The notes under the pieces were generated by a model. That model had not been told where the DNA came from and did no database searches. It was given only the letters and a program-made list of their open reading frames with translations. Shown piece by piece: positions 1 through 8,450 of a stretch of 64,000 nucleotides of DNA. The DNA comes from Bradyrhizobium mercantei. Its GTDB lineage: Bacteria; Pseudomonadota; Alphaproteobacteria; Rhizobiales; Xanthobacteraceae. Every line of letters starts with the position of its first letter. Position 1 is the first letter of the stretch. The position numbers and the translations under genes are program-made. Location: NCBI RefSeq assembly GCF_001982635.1, contig NZ_MKFI01000002.1, forward strand, positions 124,001 to 188,000, given 5' to 3'.

Positions 1-1835
1 CGGCGGTCGAGGGCGCCAAGCAGATCGGCTTCACGGTGCTGTCGATCTCGCTGTCGCTGATCGCGGCGTTCACGCCGCTGATCTTCATGGATGGGATCGT
101 CGGCCGGCTGCTGCGCGAATTCTCGCTGACCCTGACCTTTGCCATCATCGTGTCGACCCTGGTGTCGGTGACGATCACGCCGATGATCTGCGCGCACTAC
201 ATTAAGGAGGCGACCTCGGAGCACGCCACCTGGTACGACCGCGCCATCGAGGGCACGCTGTCGCGGGTGGTGGCATTCTATGCGTCGACCCTGCGGATCG
301 TGCTCGGCTATCCCTTCCTGACGCTGATCGTGTTCTTCGCCACCGTTGCGCTGACCGTGACGCTCTACATCAAGACGCCGAAGGGCTATTTCCCGACCGA
401 CGACAGCGGGTTCGTGATCGGTTCGACACGGGCCTCGGCCGATATCTCGTTCCAGTCGATGCTCCAGTTGCAGCAGCGGCTCGCCGACATCGTGATGGCA
501 GACCCCGCGGTCGCCGGCATCGGTTCCTCGGTCGGCTCCGGCGGCGGGCCGGGCGGCGCCACCTCGAACCGCGGCACCATGTTCATCAGCCTGAAGCCGC
601 CGGAGGAGCGGGGAGGTCTGTCGACCGCGCAGGTCATCGACCGGTTGCGCCGCAATCTGTTCATGGTGCCCGGCATCCGCCTGTTCATGTTCGCCGCGCA
701 GGACATCCGCACCGGCGGCCGGCAGAGCGATTCCGACTATCAGTACACGCTCGCCTCGACCGATCTCGATCTGTTGCAGAAGTGGGCGCCGCTCGTCGCC
801 AAGCGGATGGAGACGGTGGAAGGTATCACCGACGTCTCCTCCGACCGTGATCCCGGCGGCCTGCAGCTCAACCTCGTGATCGACCGCAAGATCGCCTCCA
901 GCCTGGGCGTCCGGGTCCAGGACATCGACAACGCGCTCAACAATGCGTTCTCGCAGCGGCAGATCTCTTACATCTACACCCAGCGCAATCAGTACGTCGT
1001 GGTGCTCGAGATCGACCCGAAATTCCAGAACGACCCGTCGAACCTCGAGCGCATCTATGTCGCAGGGGCCAATGACGTGCAGGTGCCGCTATCGGCGCTG
1101 GTGCACTACCAGCGCGGATTGTCGGCGCTTGCGGTCTACCACTCCGGCGGCTTCCCCTCGACCACGGTCTCGTTCAACCTGCTGCCGGACGTGCCGCTGG
1201 AGGTCGCGACCACCAACATCCAGCAGGCGGTCAACGAGCTGCATATGCCCGAAGGCATTCGCGGCAGCTTCGACGGCAATGCCGGCGACTTCAACAAGAC
1301 CAGCGGGCGGCAGCCGCTGTTGATCCTCGGCGCGCTGGTCGCGATGTATATCGTGCTCGGCGTGCTCTATGAGAGCCTGGCGCATCCGATCACGATCATC
1401 TCGACGCTGCCGTCGGCCGGCCTCGGCGCCTTGCTGGCGTTGCAGGTGACCAACACGCCGCTGACGGTGATCGCCTTCGTCGGGATCATCCTCCTGATCG
1501 GCATCGTCAAGAAGAACGGCATCATGATGGTCGACTTCGCGCTCGAGGCCGAGCGGCATCAGGGGCTGTCGTCGCGGGATGCGATCTTTGAGGCCTGCCG
1601 GGCTCGGTTCCGCCCGATCCTGATGACGACGATGGCGGCGCTGTTCGCCGGCATACCGCTGGTCATCGCGACCGGCCCGGGCACCGAGCTGCGGCGGCCG
1701 CTCGGCATCACGATCATCGGCGGCCTGTTCGTGTCGCAGATCCTGACGCTCTACACCACGCCGGTGATCTACCTCCTGATCGACCGGTTGCGGCAGCGCC
1801 GCGAGCCGTCAGGCGTGCACGCGCCTGCGGAATAG
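1..1835 (+). CDS. RND efflux permease (AcrB/MdtBC type), 5' end cut by window
   Basis: This is the C-terminal 60 percent of an inner-membrane RND pump that exports drugs or other small molecules using proton import. Codons run in frame from position 3, so the start lies outside the window. About 610 residues are visible, against roughly 1,040 for the family. The visible part begins in the first membrane block (GAKQIGFTVLSISLSLIAAF). It then covers the second periplasmic loop with its porter motifs, and a closing membrane block containing VKKNGIMMVDFA and RPILMTTMAALFAGIPL, both typical of MdtB/MdtC-like permeases. A membrane-fusion partner would be expected upstream, outside the window. A TolC-family gene lies 5 kb downstream but is not in the same operon. 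Substrate cannot be inferred. Confidence 0.93.
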   Translation, partial: AVEGAKQIGFTVLSISLSLIAAFTPLIFMDGIVGRLLREFSLTLTFAIIVSTLVSVTITPMICAHYIKEATSEHATWYDRAIEGTLSRVVAFYASTLRIVLGYPFLTLIVFFATVALTVTLYIKTPKGYFPTDDSGFVIGSTRASADISFQSMLQLQQRLADIVMADPAVAGIGSSVGSGGGPGGATSNRGTMFISLKPPEERGGLSTAQVIDRLRRNLFMVPGIRLFMFAAQDIRTGGRQSDSDYQYTLASTDLDLLQKWAPLVAKRMETVEGITDVSSDRDPGGLQLNLVIDRKIASSLGVRVQDIDNALNNAFSQRQISYIYTQRNQYVVVLEIDPKFQNDPSNLERIYVAGANDVQVPLSALVHYQRGLSALAVYHSGGFPSTTVSFNLLPDVPLEVATTNIQQAVNELHMPEGIRGSFDGNAGDFNKTSGRQPLLILGALVAMYIVLGVLYESLAHPITIISTLPSAGLGALLALQVTNTPLTVIAFVGIILLIGIVKKNGIMMVDFALEAERHQGLSSRDAIFEACRARFRPILMTTMAALFAGIPLVIATGPGTELRRPLGITIIGGLFVSQILTLYTTPVIYLLIDRLRQRREPSGVHAPAE

Positions 1836-1872
1836 TTTGAATTGCACGGTCGTGAGCGCGTATAGCGGAGCG

Positions 1873-2598
1873 ATGTCCGAACCGACCGAAGTCAAAACCG
1901 ACGTTGCCGCCGAGATCGAGGATTGCCAGCATTGCGGCAAGCCGCTGCCGCTCTGCATCTGCGACAGCGTCACGCCGATCGAAAGCCGCATCCAGCTTCT
2001 GATCCTGATCCATCCGCAGGAGCAGGACAGGGCGCTCGGCACCGCGCGGCTGTTGGGGCAGCATTTCGAGAATGCCGTGGTGCGGATCGGGCTGTCCTGG
2101 CCGAGCCTTGCCAAGGCGCTCGGCCGGCCGGTGCCCGATCCGTCGCGCTGGGCGGTGCTCTATCTCGGCTCGGCCAAGGTCGAAGACCTCGAGACCGATG
2201 CCGAGATCGTCGCGATCAACCGCAAGGGCGAGCTCGAGCCGCATCAGCGCGCGATTCTGTCCGACATCGAAGGCATCGTGCTGCTCGACGGCACCTGGAG
2301 CCAGGCCAAGGCGCTGTGGTGGCGCAATGCCTGGATGCTGAAGTGCCAGCGGGTGATTCTCGGGCCGAAACGGCCCTCGCTCTACGGCAAGCTGCGCCGG
2401 GAACCGCGGCGCGACGGCCTGTCCACCATCGAGGCGGCCGCGATCCTGTTGGCCGGGCTGCAGAAGCGGCCCGATATCGCCGCAGCATTAACGGATAGTT
2501 TCGAGCGGATGCTGGCGAGATTCCGCGAAGTCCAGGCCGAAATGCCGGAATTGGCGCCAAAACCCAAGAAACGGGACTACCGGAGGCGCCGGCGTTAG
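1873..2598 (+). CDS. DTW-domain tRNA-uridine aminocarboxypropyltransferase (TapT-like)
   Basis: This is a predicted tRNA modification enzyme of the DTW family, whose characterised members transfer an aminocarboxypropyl group from S-adenosylmethionine to a tRNA uridine (acp3U). The 241-residue protein has an N-terminal CxxC plus CxC cysteine cluster (CQHCGKPLPLCIC) and the diagnostic motif LDGTWSQAKALWWRN near the middle. It ends in a basic lysine/arginine tail. An ATG at 1873 was chosen; a TTG at 1837 in the same frame is possible but would add 12 unconserved-looking residues immediately after the pump's stop codon. A tRNA-Cys gene follows 56 bp downstream, which may be coincidence. Confidence 0.85.
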   Translation: MSEPTEVKTDVAAEIEDCQHCGKPLPLCICDSVTPIESRIQLLILIHPQEQDRALGTARLLGQHFENAVVRIGLSWPSLAKALGRPVPDPSRWAVLYLGSAKVEDLETDAEIVAINRKGELEPHQRAILSDIEGIVLLDGTWSQAKALWWRNAWMLKCQRVILGPKRPSLYGKLRREPRRDGLSTIEAAAILLAGLQKRPDIAAALTDSFERMLARFREVQAEMPELAPKPKKRDYRRRRR

Positions 2599-2653
2599 CT
2601 GTTGGGCTTGGTTGCCTATCTGAGAGAGGGCGTATATGAAATGCGCCGCAAGG

Positions 2654-2727
2654 GGCCACGTGGCGGAGTGGTTACGCAACGGTCTGCAAAACCGTGTACA
2701 CCAGTTCAATTCTGGTCGTGGCCTCCA
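2654..2727 (+). tRNA. tRNA-Cys (anticodon GCA)
   Basis: A complete cloverleaf can be folded. The acceptor stem GGCCACG pairs with CGTGGCC at 2717-2723. The anticodon loop in CGGTCTGCAAAACCG carries GCA, the T loop is GTTCAAT, the discriminator base is U, and CCA is encoded at 2725-2727. Confidence 0.96.
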
Positions 2728-2770
2728 CTCATCTCATCAATGGCTTGCAGCCAACAAATGAGAAGCCGCA

Positions 2771-2953
2771 TTAGCTAGCGGCGTACCAACCTTCAGGAAA
2801 CGGAATCAGCGGCCACGGCGCCTGGTTGTCATTGGCGGCGCGCGGCGGCGGCTGAATGCGAGGCGAGGGTTGAGCCACGAAATCCTCCTGAGCAATAGGC
2901 GCGATCGCCGTTCGGACGGCGTCCAGCAGCAGATCAAATTCGACTTCGCTCAT
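2771..2953 (-). CDS. small conserved-type hypothetical protein (60 aa)
   Basis: I do not know the function. The 60-residue product starts MSEVEFDLLLDAVRTAI and ends PWPLIPFPEGWYAAS, with an RAANDNQ segment in between. That proline-rich, AANDN-containing style is familiar from short rhizobial proteins of unknown role. The start at 2953 is supported by a GGAGAG ribosome-binding site about two bases upstream of the ATG-proximal spacer, better than any start further out. A longer frame extends to 3298, but its upstream part has no protein-like character. No signal peptide or membrane segment is visible. Confidence 0.6.
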   Translation of the reverse strand: MSEVEFDLLLDAVRTAIAPIAQEDFVAQPSPRIQPPPRAANDNQAPWPLIPFPEGWYAAS

Positions 2954-3349
2954 CGCGCTCTCCGAGGTTCGAGAGCGCCATGGTCGCAAAACTGTCTTCG
3001 GTCCGGATTGAGCGATTCGTTCGAATTTTATGAAAAGAACGATGGCGCCCGCTTTGGTTAATAAATCTCTGATGACCCCTTTTGGGGAACCTAGGTCGGC
3101 ATGGCCGCACCTCGTGTGAAGGACATCACATCCCGGGAAAAACTCTTGCCGGATGTCCCGGCGGTATTCATAGCCGCCAAATATCGCAGGAATTTTAGGG
3201 TGACGTGACAATGCGGACAAGCCAGCGGGAGTCTTGCGCATGGCGCGTCGCATCGGTCCTCGGCTCCTCCTGACATCGTCCGCCAGCGCGGAATCCACGC
3301 CGATGTCTATCGCCTCTGCGCGGGGAAATTCCCGACGCCGGCGCGATCG
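2954..3349. other. intergenic stretch without recognised gene
   Basis: About 400 bases separate the small minus-strand gene from the TetR gene. I see no convincing coding frame, tRNA or repeat. The stretch presumably carries the promoter for the 60-residue gene. A short CCCCTTTTGGGG palindrome lies near 3075-3086, with no clear meaning. Confidence 0.5.
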
Positions 3350-4021
3350 TCAGGTCAATCCGGCGAGGTCATGCAGCAGCATGGCCTTGAACTGCGTCAA
3401 CGTCTGCCGCGCCTTCTTCGACGGCAGCGTGATGGCGTGACGCACGGCGGCGGCGATCAGCGTCATCGTCAGCGTCGAGTACGTTGCAAGGGTCGCGGCC
3501 GGCATGGTCGGCGCAACCCGCCTGACCGCGTCGGACAACAGGCCGGAGAGCGCAGCCATGTCCTCGGCATCGAGCTTTTGCAGGGCGCGGTCGGCCTGGG
3601 TCGCCTGCCAGATGTCGCGCATGACCGGCTCGCGCATGAACATCTCGTAGTAGCTGTCGACGATCCGGCACAGCGCCGGGTGCAGGTCGCGCGCGGTCGC
3701 AACAACGGCCAGGTCGCGCCTGACGCAATCGCGCCCGACGGCGTTGTGCCGTTCCGCCAGCGTGCCGATGATCGCGGCCTTGTCCGGGAAATACTGATAG
3801 AGCGAGCCGAATGCGACGCCGCTGCGCTCGACGATGTCGCTCATGCGGAAGGCTTCGCTGCCCTTTTCCGCCATGATCTCGGTCGCGGAGGCAAGGATGC
3901 GCTCGAAGCGCTCGCGGCTGCGCTGCTGGGTTGGGGCAAGCCGCGCCAGGCCGGGCAGGGGCGCGTCGGCCGCCGGCGCGGCCCTTGCCGCTGCCGCCGG
4001 CGCGGCCTTTCGTCTCGCCAT
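3350..4021 (-). CDS. TetR-family transcriptional repressor
   Basis: The 223-residue protein has an alanine/proline-rich N-terminal arm of about 30 residues. A classic TetR helix-turn-helix follows (IVERSGVAFGSLYQYFPDKAAI, roughly residues 64-84), then an all-helical ligand-binding half. It is divergently transcribed from the DUF1772 membrane-protein gene. Two related 19-bp dyads lie between them, one on the -10 region of the neighbour. The simple reading is local repression of the neighbour and possibly of itself. The ligand is unknown. Confidence 0.92.
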   Translation of the reverse strand: MARRKAAPAAAARAAPAADAPLPGLARLAPTQQRSRERFERILASATEIMAEKGSEAFRMSDIVERSGVAFGSLYQYFPDKAAIIGTLAERHNAVGRDCVRRDLAVVATARDLHPALCRIVDSYYEMFMREPVMRDIWQATQADRALQKLDAEDMAALSGLLSDAVRRVAPTMPAATLATYSTLTMTLIAAAVRHAITLPSKKARQTLTQFKAMLLHDLAGLT

Positions 4022-4042
4022 CAGGCTCCTCCGTAATCGGGG

Positions 4043-4071
4043 TTGACGCTTCTAATACGAGAGTCTATCGC
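4043..4071 (+). promoter_or_regulatory. predicted promoter of the DUF1772 gene
   Basis: TTGACG at 4043-4048 and TATCGC at 4066-4071 are spaced by 17 bases and read toward the gene at 4113. The -10 element lies inside the first operator dyad. Confidence 0.55.
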
Positions 4072-4073
4072 AT
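4055..4073. promoter_or_regulatory. TetR operator candidate O1
   Basis: ATACGAGAGTCTATCGCAT is an odd-centred dyad with seven of nine pairs complementary. It covers the predicted -10 box of the DUF1772 gene. Confidence 0.6.
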
Positions 4074-4080
4074 TTTACAA

Positions 4081-4099
4081 ATCCGAGTATCTCTCGCAT
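4081..4099. promoter_or_regulatory. TetR operator candidate O2
   Basis: ATCCGAGTATCTCTCGCAT is a second copy of the same dyad plan (AT-CGA ... TCG-AT), with six of nine pairs complementary. It starts 26 bp after the first copy and lies between the promoter and the ribosome-binding site at 4101-4109. Confidence 0.55.
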
Positions 4100-4112
4100 T
4101 TGGAGTGGAGCG

Positions 4113-4598
4113 ATGCGCAATATCCTGACCTCGGGCTTGCTGTGGTTTTCCGCGCTCGGCTGCGGCGTGATGGCCGGCGTCTATTTCGCGTTCTCGGCGT
4201 TCGTGATGACCTCGCTCGGCCGCATCGATCAGGCCGCCGGCATTTCGGCGATGAACGCAATCAGCGTCGACATCGTGCGCTCGCTGTTCATGCCGGTCTT
4301 CCTCGGCACCACGCTGTCCTGCGCCGTGCTGGCCGTGCTCGGCGGGCCCAGATGGCAGGAGCCGGGGGCGATTGCGATGATTTGCGGCGGTGCCCTCTAT
4401 GTGGTCGGCATGTTCGTCGTCACCATGGTCTTCAACGTGCCGCTCAACGATCAGCTTGCGGCGGCCGACCCCGCGAGCACGGCGGCCGCGCCGCTCTGGG
4501 CACGCTATCTGACCGACTGGACCTTCTGGAACCACGTGCGGACCATCACATCGCTTGCGGCGACCGCGCTGCTCATCATGGCGATTGCTGCGCGCTAG
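4113..4598 (+). CDS. DUF1772 (anthrone oxygenase-like) membrane protein
   Basis: The 161-residue protein has four hydrophobic segments (about residues 5-30, 52-77, 84-108 and 140-158). Its pattern fits DUF1772, a family that includes fungal anthrone oxygenases but has no settled role in bacteria. A conserved-looking N-terminal helix (SALGCGVMAGVYFAFSAFVM) and the loop motif VPLNDQL are visible. The start has a GGAGTGGAG ribosome-binding site. The divergent TetR gene and twin operators suggest an inducible gene, perhaps for a toxic aromatic or hydrophobic compound. That last point is inference. Confidence 0.82.
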   Translation: MRNILTSGLLWFSALGCGVMAGVYFAFSAFVMTSLGRIDQAAGISAMNAISVDIVRSLFMPVFLGTTLSCAVLAVLGGPRWQEPGAIAMICGGALYVVGMFVVTMVFNVPLNDQLAAADPASTAAAPLWARYLTDWTFWNHVRTITSLAATALLIMAIAAR

Positions 4599-4695
4599 CA
4601 GCGCGCTTCGCATTTTGTGCATGATTTTTACTCATGCAGCGCGATCGCTAAGGAGGTGACGCCGCACACCGATGTGCGGCCGAAGGAGGATTTCA

Positions 4696-5064
4696 ATGAA
4701 GCATATTTTGACGGTATTGCTTGTGATGGGACTGGCGTTGATCACCGCGCCCGCGTCGGCGGCCGACAACCGCAACGTCTCCGTGGTCAACGAGACGGGA
4801 TACGCGATCAAGTTTCTTGGCTTCAACGGGCCCGATGACGGCCTCGATGAATGGGAGAACGAGCTCGAGGGCACGCTGAAGAATCAGGACACTGCCTACG
4901 TCGAATTCGGTCCCGACGACGAAGGCTGCGTCTGGAACATCAAGGTCGATTGGGCCAACTATGACGAGTCGGTGCTGTGGAAGAACGTCAACCTCTGCAA
5001 GCTCAACGTTCTGAGGCTGCGCTACGACCCCGGCACCAAGACCACCTCGTTCATTGCGGAATAA
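4696..5064 (+). CDS. secreted hypothetical protein (122 aa)
   Basis: The ATG at 4696 follows a near-perfect AAGGAGGA ribosome-binding site. The first 22 residues form a signal peptide (MKHILTVLLVMG..., cleavage likely after ASA). The mature part of about 100 residues is acidic, with two cysteines, and starts NRNVSVVNETGYAIKFLGF. That opening resembles small periplasmic beta-sandwich proteins that carry a conserved 'V.N.TG..I..L' strand. I do not recognise a named family, so a function is not assigned. Confidence 0.8.
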   Translation: MKHILTVLLVMGLALITAPASAADNRNVSVVNETGYAIKFLGFNGPDDGLDEWENELEGTLKNQDTAYVEFGPDDEGCVWNIKVDWANYDESVLWKNVNLCKLNVLRLRYDPGTKTTSFIAE

Positions 5065-5261
5065 TGTTCGGGGCAGCGCGTGCCGAGGCAGAATCACGGG
5101 CGTGGCGCGTTCGCCGCGCCACCGCGTCTCCGGAGTGCTTCAAGCGCTGGCGGGCCGGGCAGGGTGGCCGTGCATGGGCTGCGTCCAAACGCCGGCAACC
5201 CCTTGGTCCGTAAAGCGTTCACCGTCTCCGCTAAAGTTTGGCCGGAAGTCCCATTTGGTTC

Positions 5262-5289
5262 TTTGCAAGCCCGAAAGGCTTTGTTATAC
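5262..5289 (+). promoter_or_regulatory. predicted promoter of tRNA-Asn
   Basis: TTTGCA at 5262-5267 and TTATAC at 5284-5289 are spaced by 16 bases. They end about 30 bases before the mature tRNA, as expected for a stand-alone tRNA promoter. Confidence 0.5.
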
Positions 5290-5320
5290 GCTGCCCGCTC
5301 GCGAACAGATGTTCGCCTAT

Positions 5321-5395
5321 TCCTCGGTAGCTCAGCGGTAGAGCATTCGACTGTTAATCGAATGGTCGCTGGTTCGAATCCAGCCCGGGGAGCCA
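5321..5395 (+). tRNA. tRNA-Asn (anticodon GTT)
   Basis: The acceptor stem TCCTCGG pairs with CCGGGGA (one G-U) at 5385-5391. The anticodon stem-loop ATTCGACTGTTAATCGAAT carries GTT. GGTTCGAATCC forms the T arm, and CCA is encoded at 5393-5395. Confidence 0.96.
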
Positions 5396-5531
5396 GTTTT
5401 GCTGGCCCCATCGACACTCCCTCATCGCCAATCACAAGCCCGTGGCTCGCTGCGCGCAGGCCAAAAACGTCGTCAAATCGACTCAATAGCCGTCGACACT
5501 CTGTCTCGCCGGGTCTTGAGAGGTGATTTTG

Positions 5532-5711
5532 ATGGCCATTAACCTGATCGACCTGTCGATGCCGCAGCCGACGCTCGTTCCCAACGATGCCCCCTGCATC
5601 AGTGACGATGAGTGTGTTCGCCTGCTCGCCAAGGCCGTCGAGGAGCACGATTCCGAGCATCTCGACGAGGTGGCCCGCCTGATCGGCCGGCTCGCCGTCA
5701 CGATTGAATAG
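5532..5711 (+). CDS. small hypothetical protein (59 aa)
   Basis: The ATG at 5532 lies six bases after GAGAGGTG, a good ribosome-binding site. The product starts MAINLIDLSMPQP and ends in an acidic helical part (VEEHDSEHLDEVARLIGRL). No known domain, signal or membrane segment is visible. It sits between tRNA-Asn and the Pcm-like gene. A real small gene is likely from the ribosome-binding site and codon bias, but function is unknown. Confidence 0.6.
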   Translation: MAINLIDLSMPQPTLVPNDAPCISDDECVRLLAKAVEEHDSEHLDEVARLIGRLAVTIE

Positions 5712-5834
5712 GCCGCGCCGCGGAGCGCAGTTTGCGCGCCAACGGCGTGTTGCGTTTTGGCGGAGCTTGTTCCAAAAGATGGCCCTGTTCTAGCTTCTCC
5801 AGCGGCAATGCCGCGACTTGCAGGGTCCCCGCCA

Positions 5835-6500
5835 ATGACCGGTTTTTCGACCGCGCGCCAGTACATGGTCGATGGTCAGGTGCGTCCGAGCGACGTGACC
5901 GATGATCGCATTCTCGAAGCCATGCTGACCGTGCCGCGCGAGGTGTTCGTGCCGGCCGGCAAGCAGGCGCTGGCCTATCTGGACCTCGATCTCGATGTCG
6001 CCGAGGGCGGCGCGGCCAAGCGCTGCCTGATCACGCCGGCGCTGCTCGCCAGGATGCTGCAGGCCGCCGAAATCAAGGCCAGCGACCGTGTCCTGGTGGT
6101 CGGCTGTGCAACCGGTTACGCCGCCGCGGTCGTGGCGCGGTTTGCTTCGGAGGTCTGCGCAACCGAGAGCGATCCGACGTTGGCTGCCAAGGCGACCGCG
6201 ACGTTCGCCCAGCTTGGCCTCCAGAATGTGACGGTCAGGACCGCAGCGGCTGCCGACGGCGATGCCGCGGGCGCACCGTTTGACGTCATCGTCCTCAATG
6301 GTGCGACCGAGATTGTTCCGACTGGGCTGTTGGCCCAGCTCAAGGAGGGGGGCCGGCTGGTCGGGGTGTTCGGCCTGACGCCGCCGCCGCGCGCCACCCT
6401 GGTGACGCACTCCCACGGGGATTTCGGGCATCGCGAGCTGTTCGACGCTTCGGCCCCGGTTTTGCCCGGATTAGAGCGGCTTCCCGCCTTCGTCTTCTGA
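5835..6500 (+). CDS. pcm: protein-L-isoaspartate O-methyltransferase family protein
   Basis: Members use S-adenosylmethionine to methylate damaged isoaspartyl residues in proteins, starting their repair. The 221-residue product has the family's N-terminal helix (ARQYMVDGQVRPSDVTD), a VPREVFVP segment, and the methyltransferase motif I (VLVVGCATGYAAAVVARF). The conserved substrate-side motif GGKQ...S is not obvious, so this may be the divergent Pcm-like branch common in rhizobia rather than the classical enzyme. The ATG at 5835 was chosen because upstream in-frame sequence back to 5757 lacks conserved character. A tolC-type gene follows, about 200 bp downstream. Confidence 0.82.
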   Translation: MTGFSTARQYMVDGQVRPSDVTDDRILEAMLTVPREVFVPAGKQALAYLDLDLDVAEGGAAKRCLITPALLARMLQAAEIKASDRVLVVGCATGYAAAVVARFASEVCATESDPTLAAKATATFAQLGLQNVTVRTAAAADGDAAGAPFDVIVLNGATEIVPTGLLAQLKEGGRLVGVFGLTPPPRATLVTHSHGDFGHRELFDASAPVLPGLERLPAFVF

Positions 6501-6697
6501 CCGCTGCCGTGGTCCACTGGCTGATAAAATCCCGTTCCGAATCAGAAGTGTGGCCCGTTTGCCCCACGTGAAGAGTTTCGACCGTGTTACGTTGCGGGGT
6601 AGTTCCGTTGCCGTTAGCTGCGGACTAAGGTGAGGCCGGACTCACTTCGTCTGAAGCGACCGCCGGAACTTACGTACGTGTGGAGACGGCGACTACA

Positions 6698-8098
6698 ATG
6701 ATTGGATTACCGGGGATGCGTGGGGTGAAGGTTAACACCGCGGCTGCGATTGCGGTCCTTCTGTTGGCTCAGTTGGGCCCTGTGCCCGCACTGGCCGAAA
6801 CGATCGAATCCGCGCTGGTGCGCGCCTACCAGAACAATCCCCAGCTGAACGCACAGCGTGCGTTCGTGCGGGCGACTGACGAAAACGTTCCCCAGGCGCT
6901 CTCGGGTTACCGTCCGAAGGTCTCGCTGACCGCGAATGCCGGGGGGCAATACACCGATGAGCAATTGACGCCGGGCTCTGCGGCTGTGTCTGGCGTTAGC
7001 AGGCAGCGCAGCGTTGGCATCACCGCCAACCAGTCGCTGTACAACGCGCAGAACGGGCCGAAGGTGCGCGCGGCCGAAAGCCAGGTGTCGTCCGCACGCG
7101 AGGGGTTGCGTGCGCTCGAGCAGACTGTGCTTTTGAGCGCGGCCACGATTTACATGGACTACCTCCGCGACTCGGCGATCGTCGAAGTCCAGCGCAGCAA
7201 TACGCGCGTGCTGGAACAGACGTTGAAGCAGACCCAGGACCGCTTCAACGTCGGCGAAGTGACGCGAACCGACGTCGCGCAATCCGAGGCGCAGCTCGCG
7301 GCGGGCAAAACCCAGCAGCTCACCGCGGAATCGAATCTGACGACGACCCGATCGAACTACCGCCGCATCATCGGCGTCGAGCCGCAGAATCCCGCGCCGG
7401 GCTCGCCGGTCGACCGGTTCCTGCCGGCGTCGCTCTCGGCTGCTGTCGAGCTCAGCCTGACCCAGAACCCGAACGTCACCTCGGCGATGTTCGGCGTCGA
7501 CGTCAACTTCCTGCAGACCAAGGTTGCGGAAGGCGCGCTGCTGCCGACGGTCGGGCTGCAGGCATCGGTCAGCCAGGGCTACGAAACGCAGTTGACCGTG
7601 TACCGCCTGTTCAATGCCTCGGTAGGGGTTCAACTGTCGCTGCCGATCTATCAGGGCGGCACGGAATACTCGCTGATCCGCCAGTCCAAGGAATCGCTGG
7701 CGCAGCAGCGTCTCGTGCTGGATCAGACCAGGGATCAGGCGCGAGCCAATGTCGTCACCGCATGGGGCCAGCTGGTTGCCGGCAAATCACAGGTGGCGTC
7801 GGCGCAGGCCCAGGTGGCCGCGTCGGAGATCGCGCTGAACGGCGTGCGTGAAGAGGCGAAGGCCGGTCAGCGCACCACGCTTGACGTGCTCAACGCGCAG
7901 CAGGCGCTCGTCAACGCCCGCAACTCGCTGGTCACGGCACAGCATGATCGCGTCGTTGCCTCCTACAATGTGCTGAACTACATCGGCCGGCTGTCGCCGC
8001 AAGTGATGGGCCTTTCTACCAACGTCTACGATCCCGGCGTTCACTACCAGCAGGTTCGTGACAACTGGGCCGGCGTACGCACGCCCGACGGCCGCTGA
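6698..8098 (+). CDS. TolC-family outer-membrane channel protein
   Basis: The product (about 466 residues) is a trimeric outer-membrane exit duct for type I secretion and RND efflux. A signal peptide ends ALA-ET. Two repeats of long helices and beta-strands follow, with the usual internal duplication. AYQNNPQLNAQRAFVRATDE opens the first half and ALSLTQNP-type text opens the second (here AAVELSLTQNPNV near residue 250). The end QQALVNARNSLVTAQHDRVVASYNVL is characteristic. The true start may be the ATG at 6716 (MRGVKVN...), which gives a cleaner signal peptide. The channel stands alone and may serve several transporters. Confidence 0.92.
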   Translation: MIGLPGMRGVKVNTAAAIAVLLLAQLGPVPALAETIESALVRAYQNNPQLNAQRAFVRATDENVPQALSGYRPKVSLTANAGGQYTDEQLTPGSAAVSGVSRQRSVGITANQSLYNAQNGPKVRAAESQVSSAREGLRALEQTVLLSAATIYMDYLRDSAIVEVQRSNTRVLEQTLKQTQDRFNVGEVTRTDVAQSEAQLAAGKTQQLTAESNLTTTRSNYRRIIGVEPQNPAPGSPVDRFLPASLSAAVELSLTQNPNVTSAMFGVDVNFLQTKVAEGALLPTVGLQASVSQGYETQLTVYRLFNASVGVQLSLPIYQGGTEYSLIRQSKESLAQQRLVLDQTRDQARANVVTAWGQLVAGKSQVASAQAQVAASEIALNGVREEAKAGQRTTLDVLNAQQALVNARNSLVTAQHDRVVASYNVLNYIGRLSPQVMGLSTNVYDPGVHYQQVRDNWAGVRTPDGR

Positions 8099-8450
8099 AC
8101 GCCGCCGTCACTTCCGAACACTTCACATCTTCGTCGCTTGTCGCGCCATGTTTGTGGTTCTGAGTTAATCAGGACCACAAGCAGGCGCGTTTGCTTGCAA
8201 TCGATAATTGGCCTGACATACCGTTTTGTCGGGCAGCAAAGCGATTCGCGGCGCGCCGCAGTAGCGTGATGACAGGTGCGACGCCACCTATGATCACGCT
8301 GCATTGGGCGACACGAAGCTTGCACATAGCCTTGGGCGGGCTTGATCTGGGGACAAGTCGGGCGGGAGCCGTGAAAATCTCCGCCCGCATTATCGGAACC
8401 GGCGAATCCTCTCGGGCTTGATGTAAAATAGTTTCGATGTGGAGTCGGAG
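8099..8450. other. intergenic stretch between tolC-type gene and popZ
   Basis: About 350 bases with no coding frame I trust. TAAAAT at 8424-8429 could be a -10 box for popZ but has no good -35 partner at the right distance. Confidence 0.4.
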
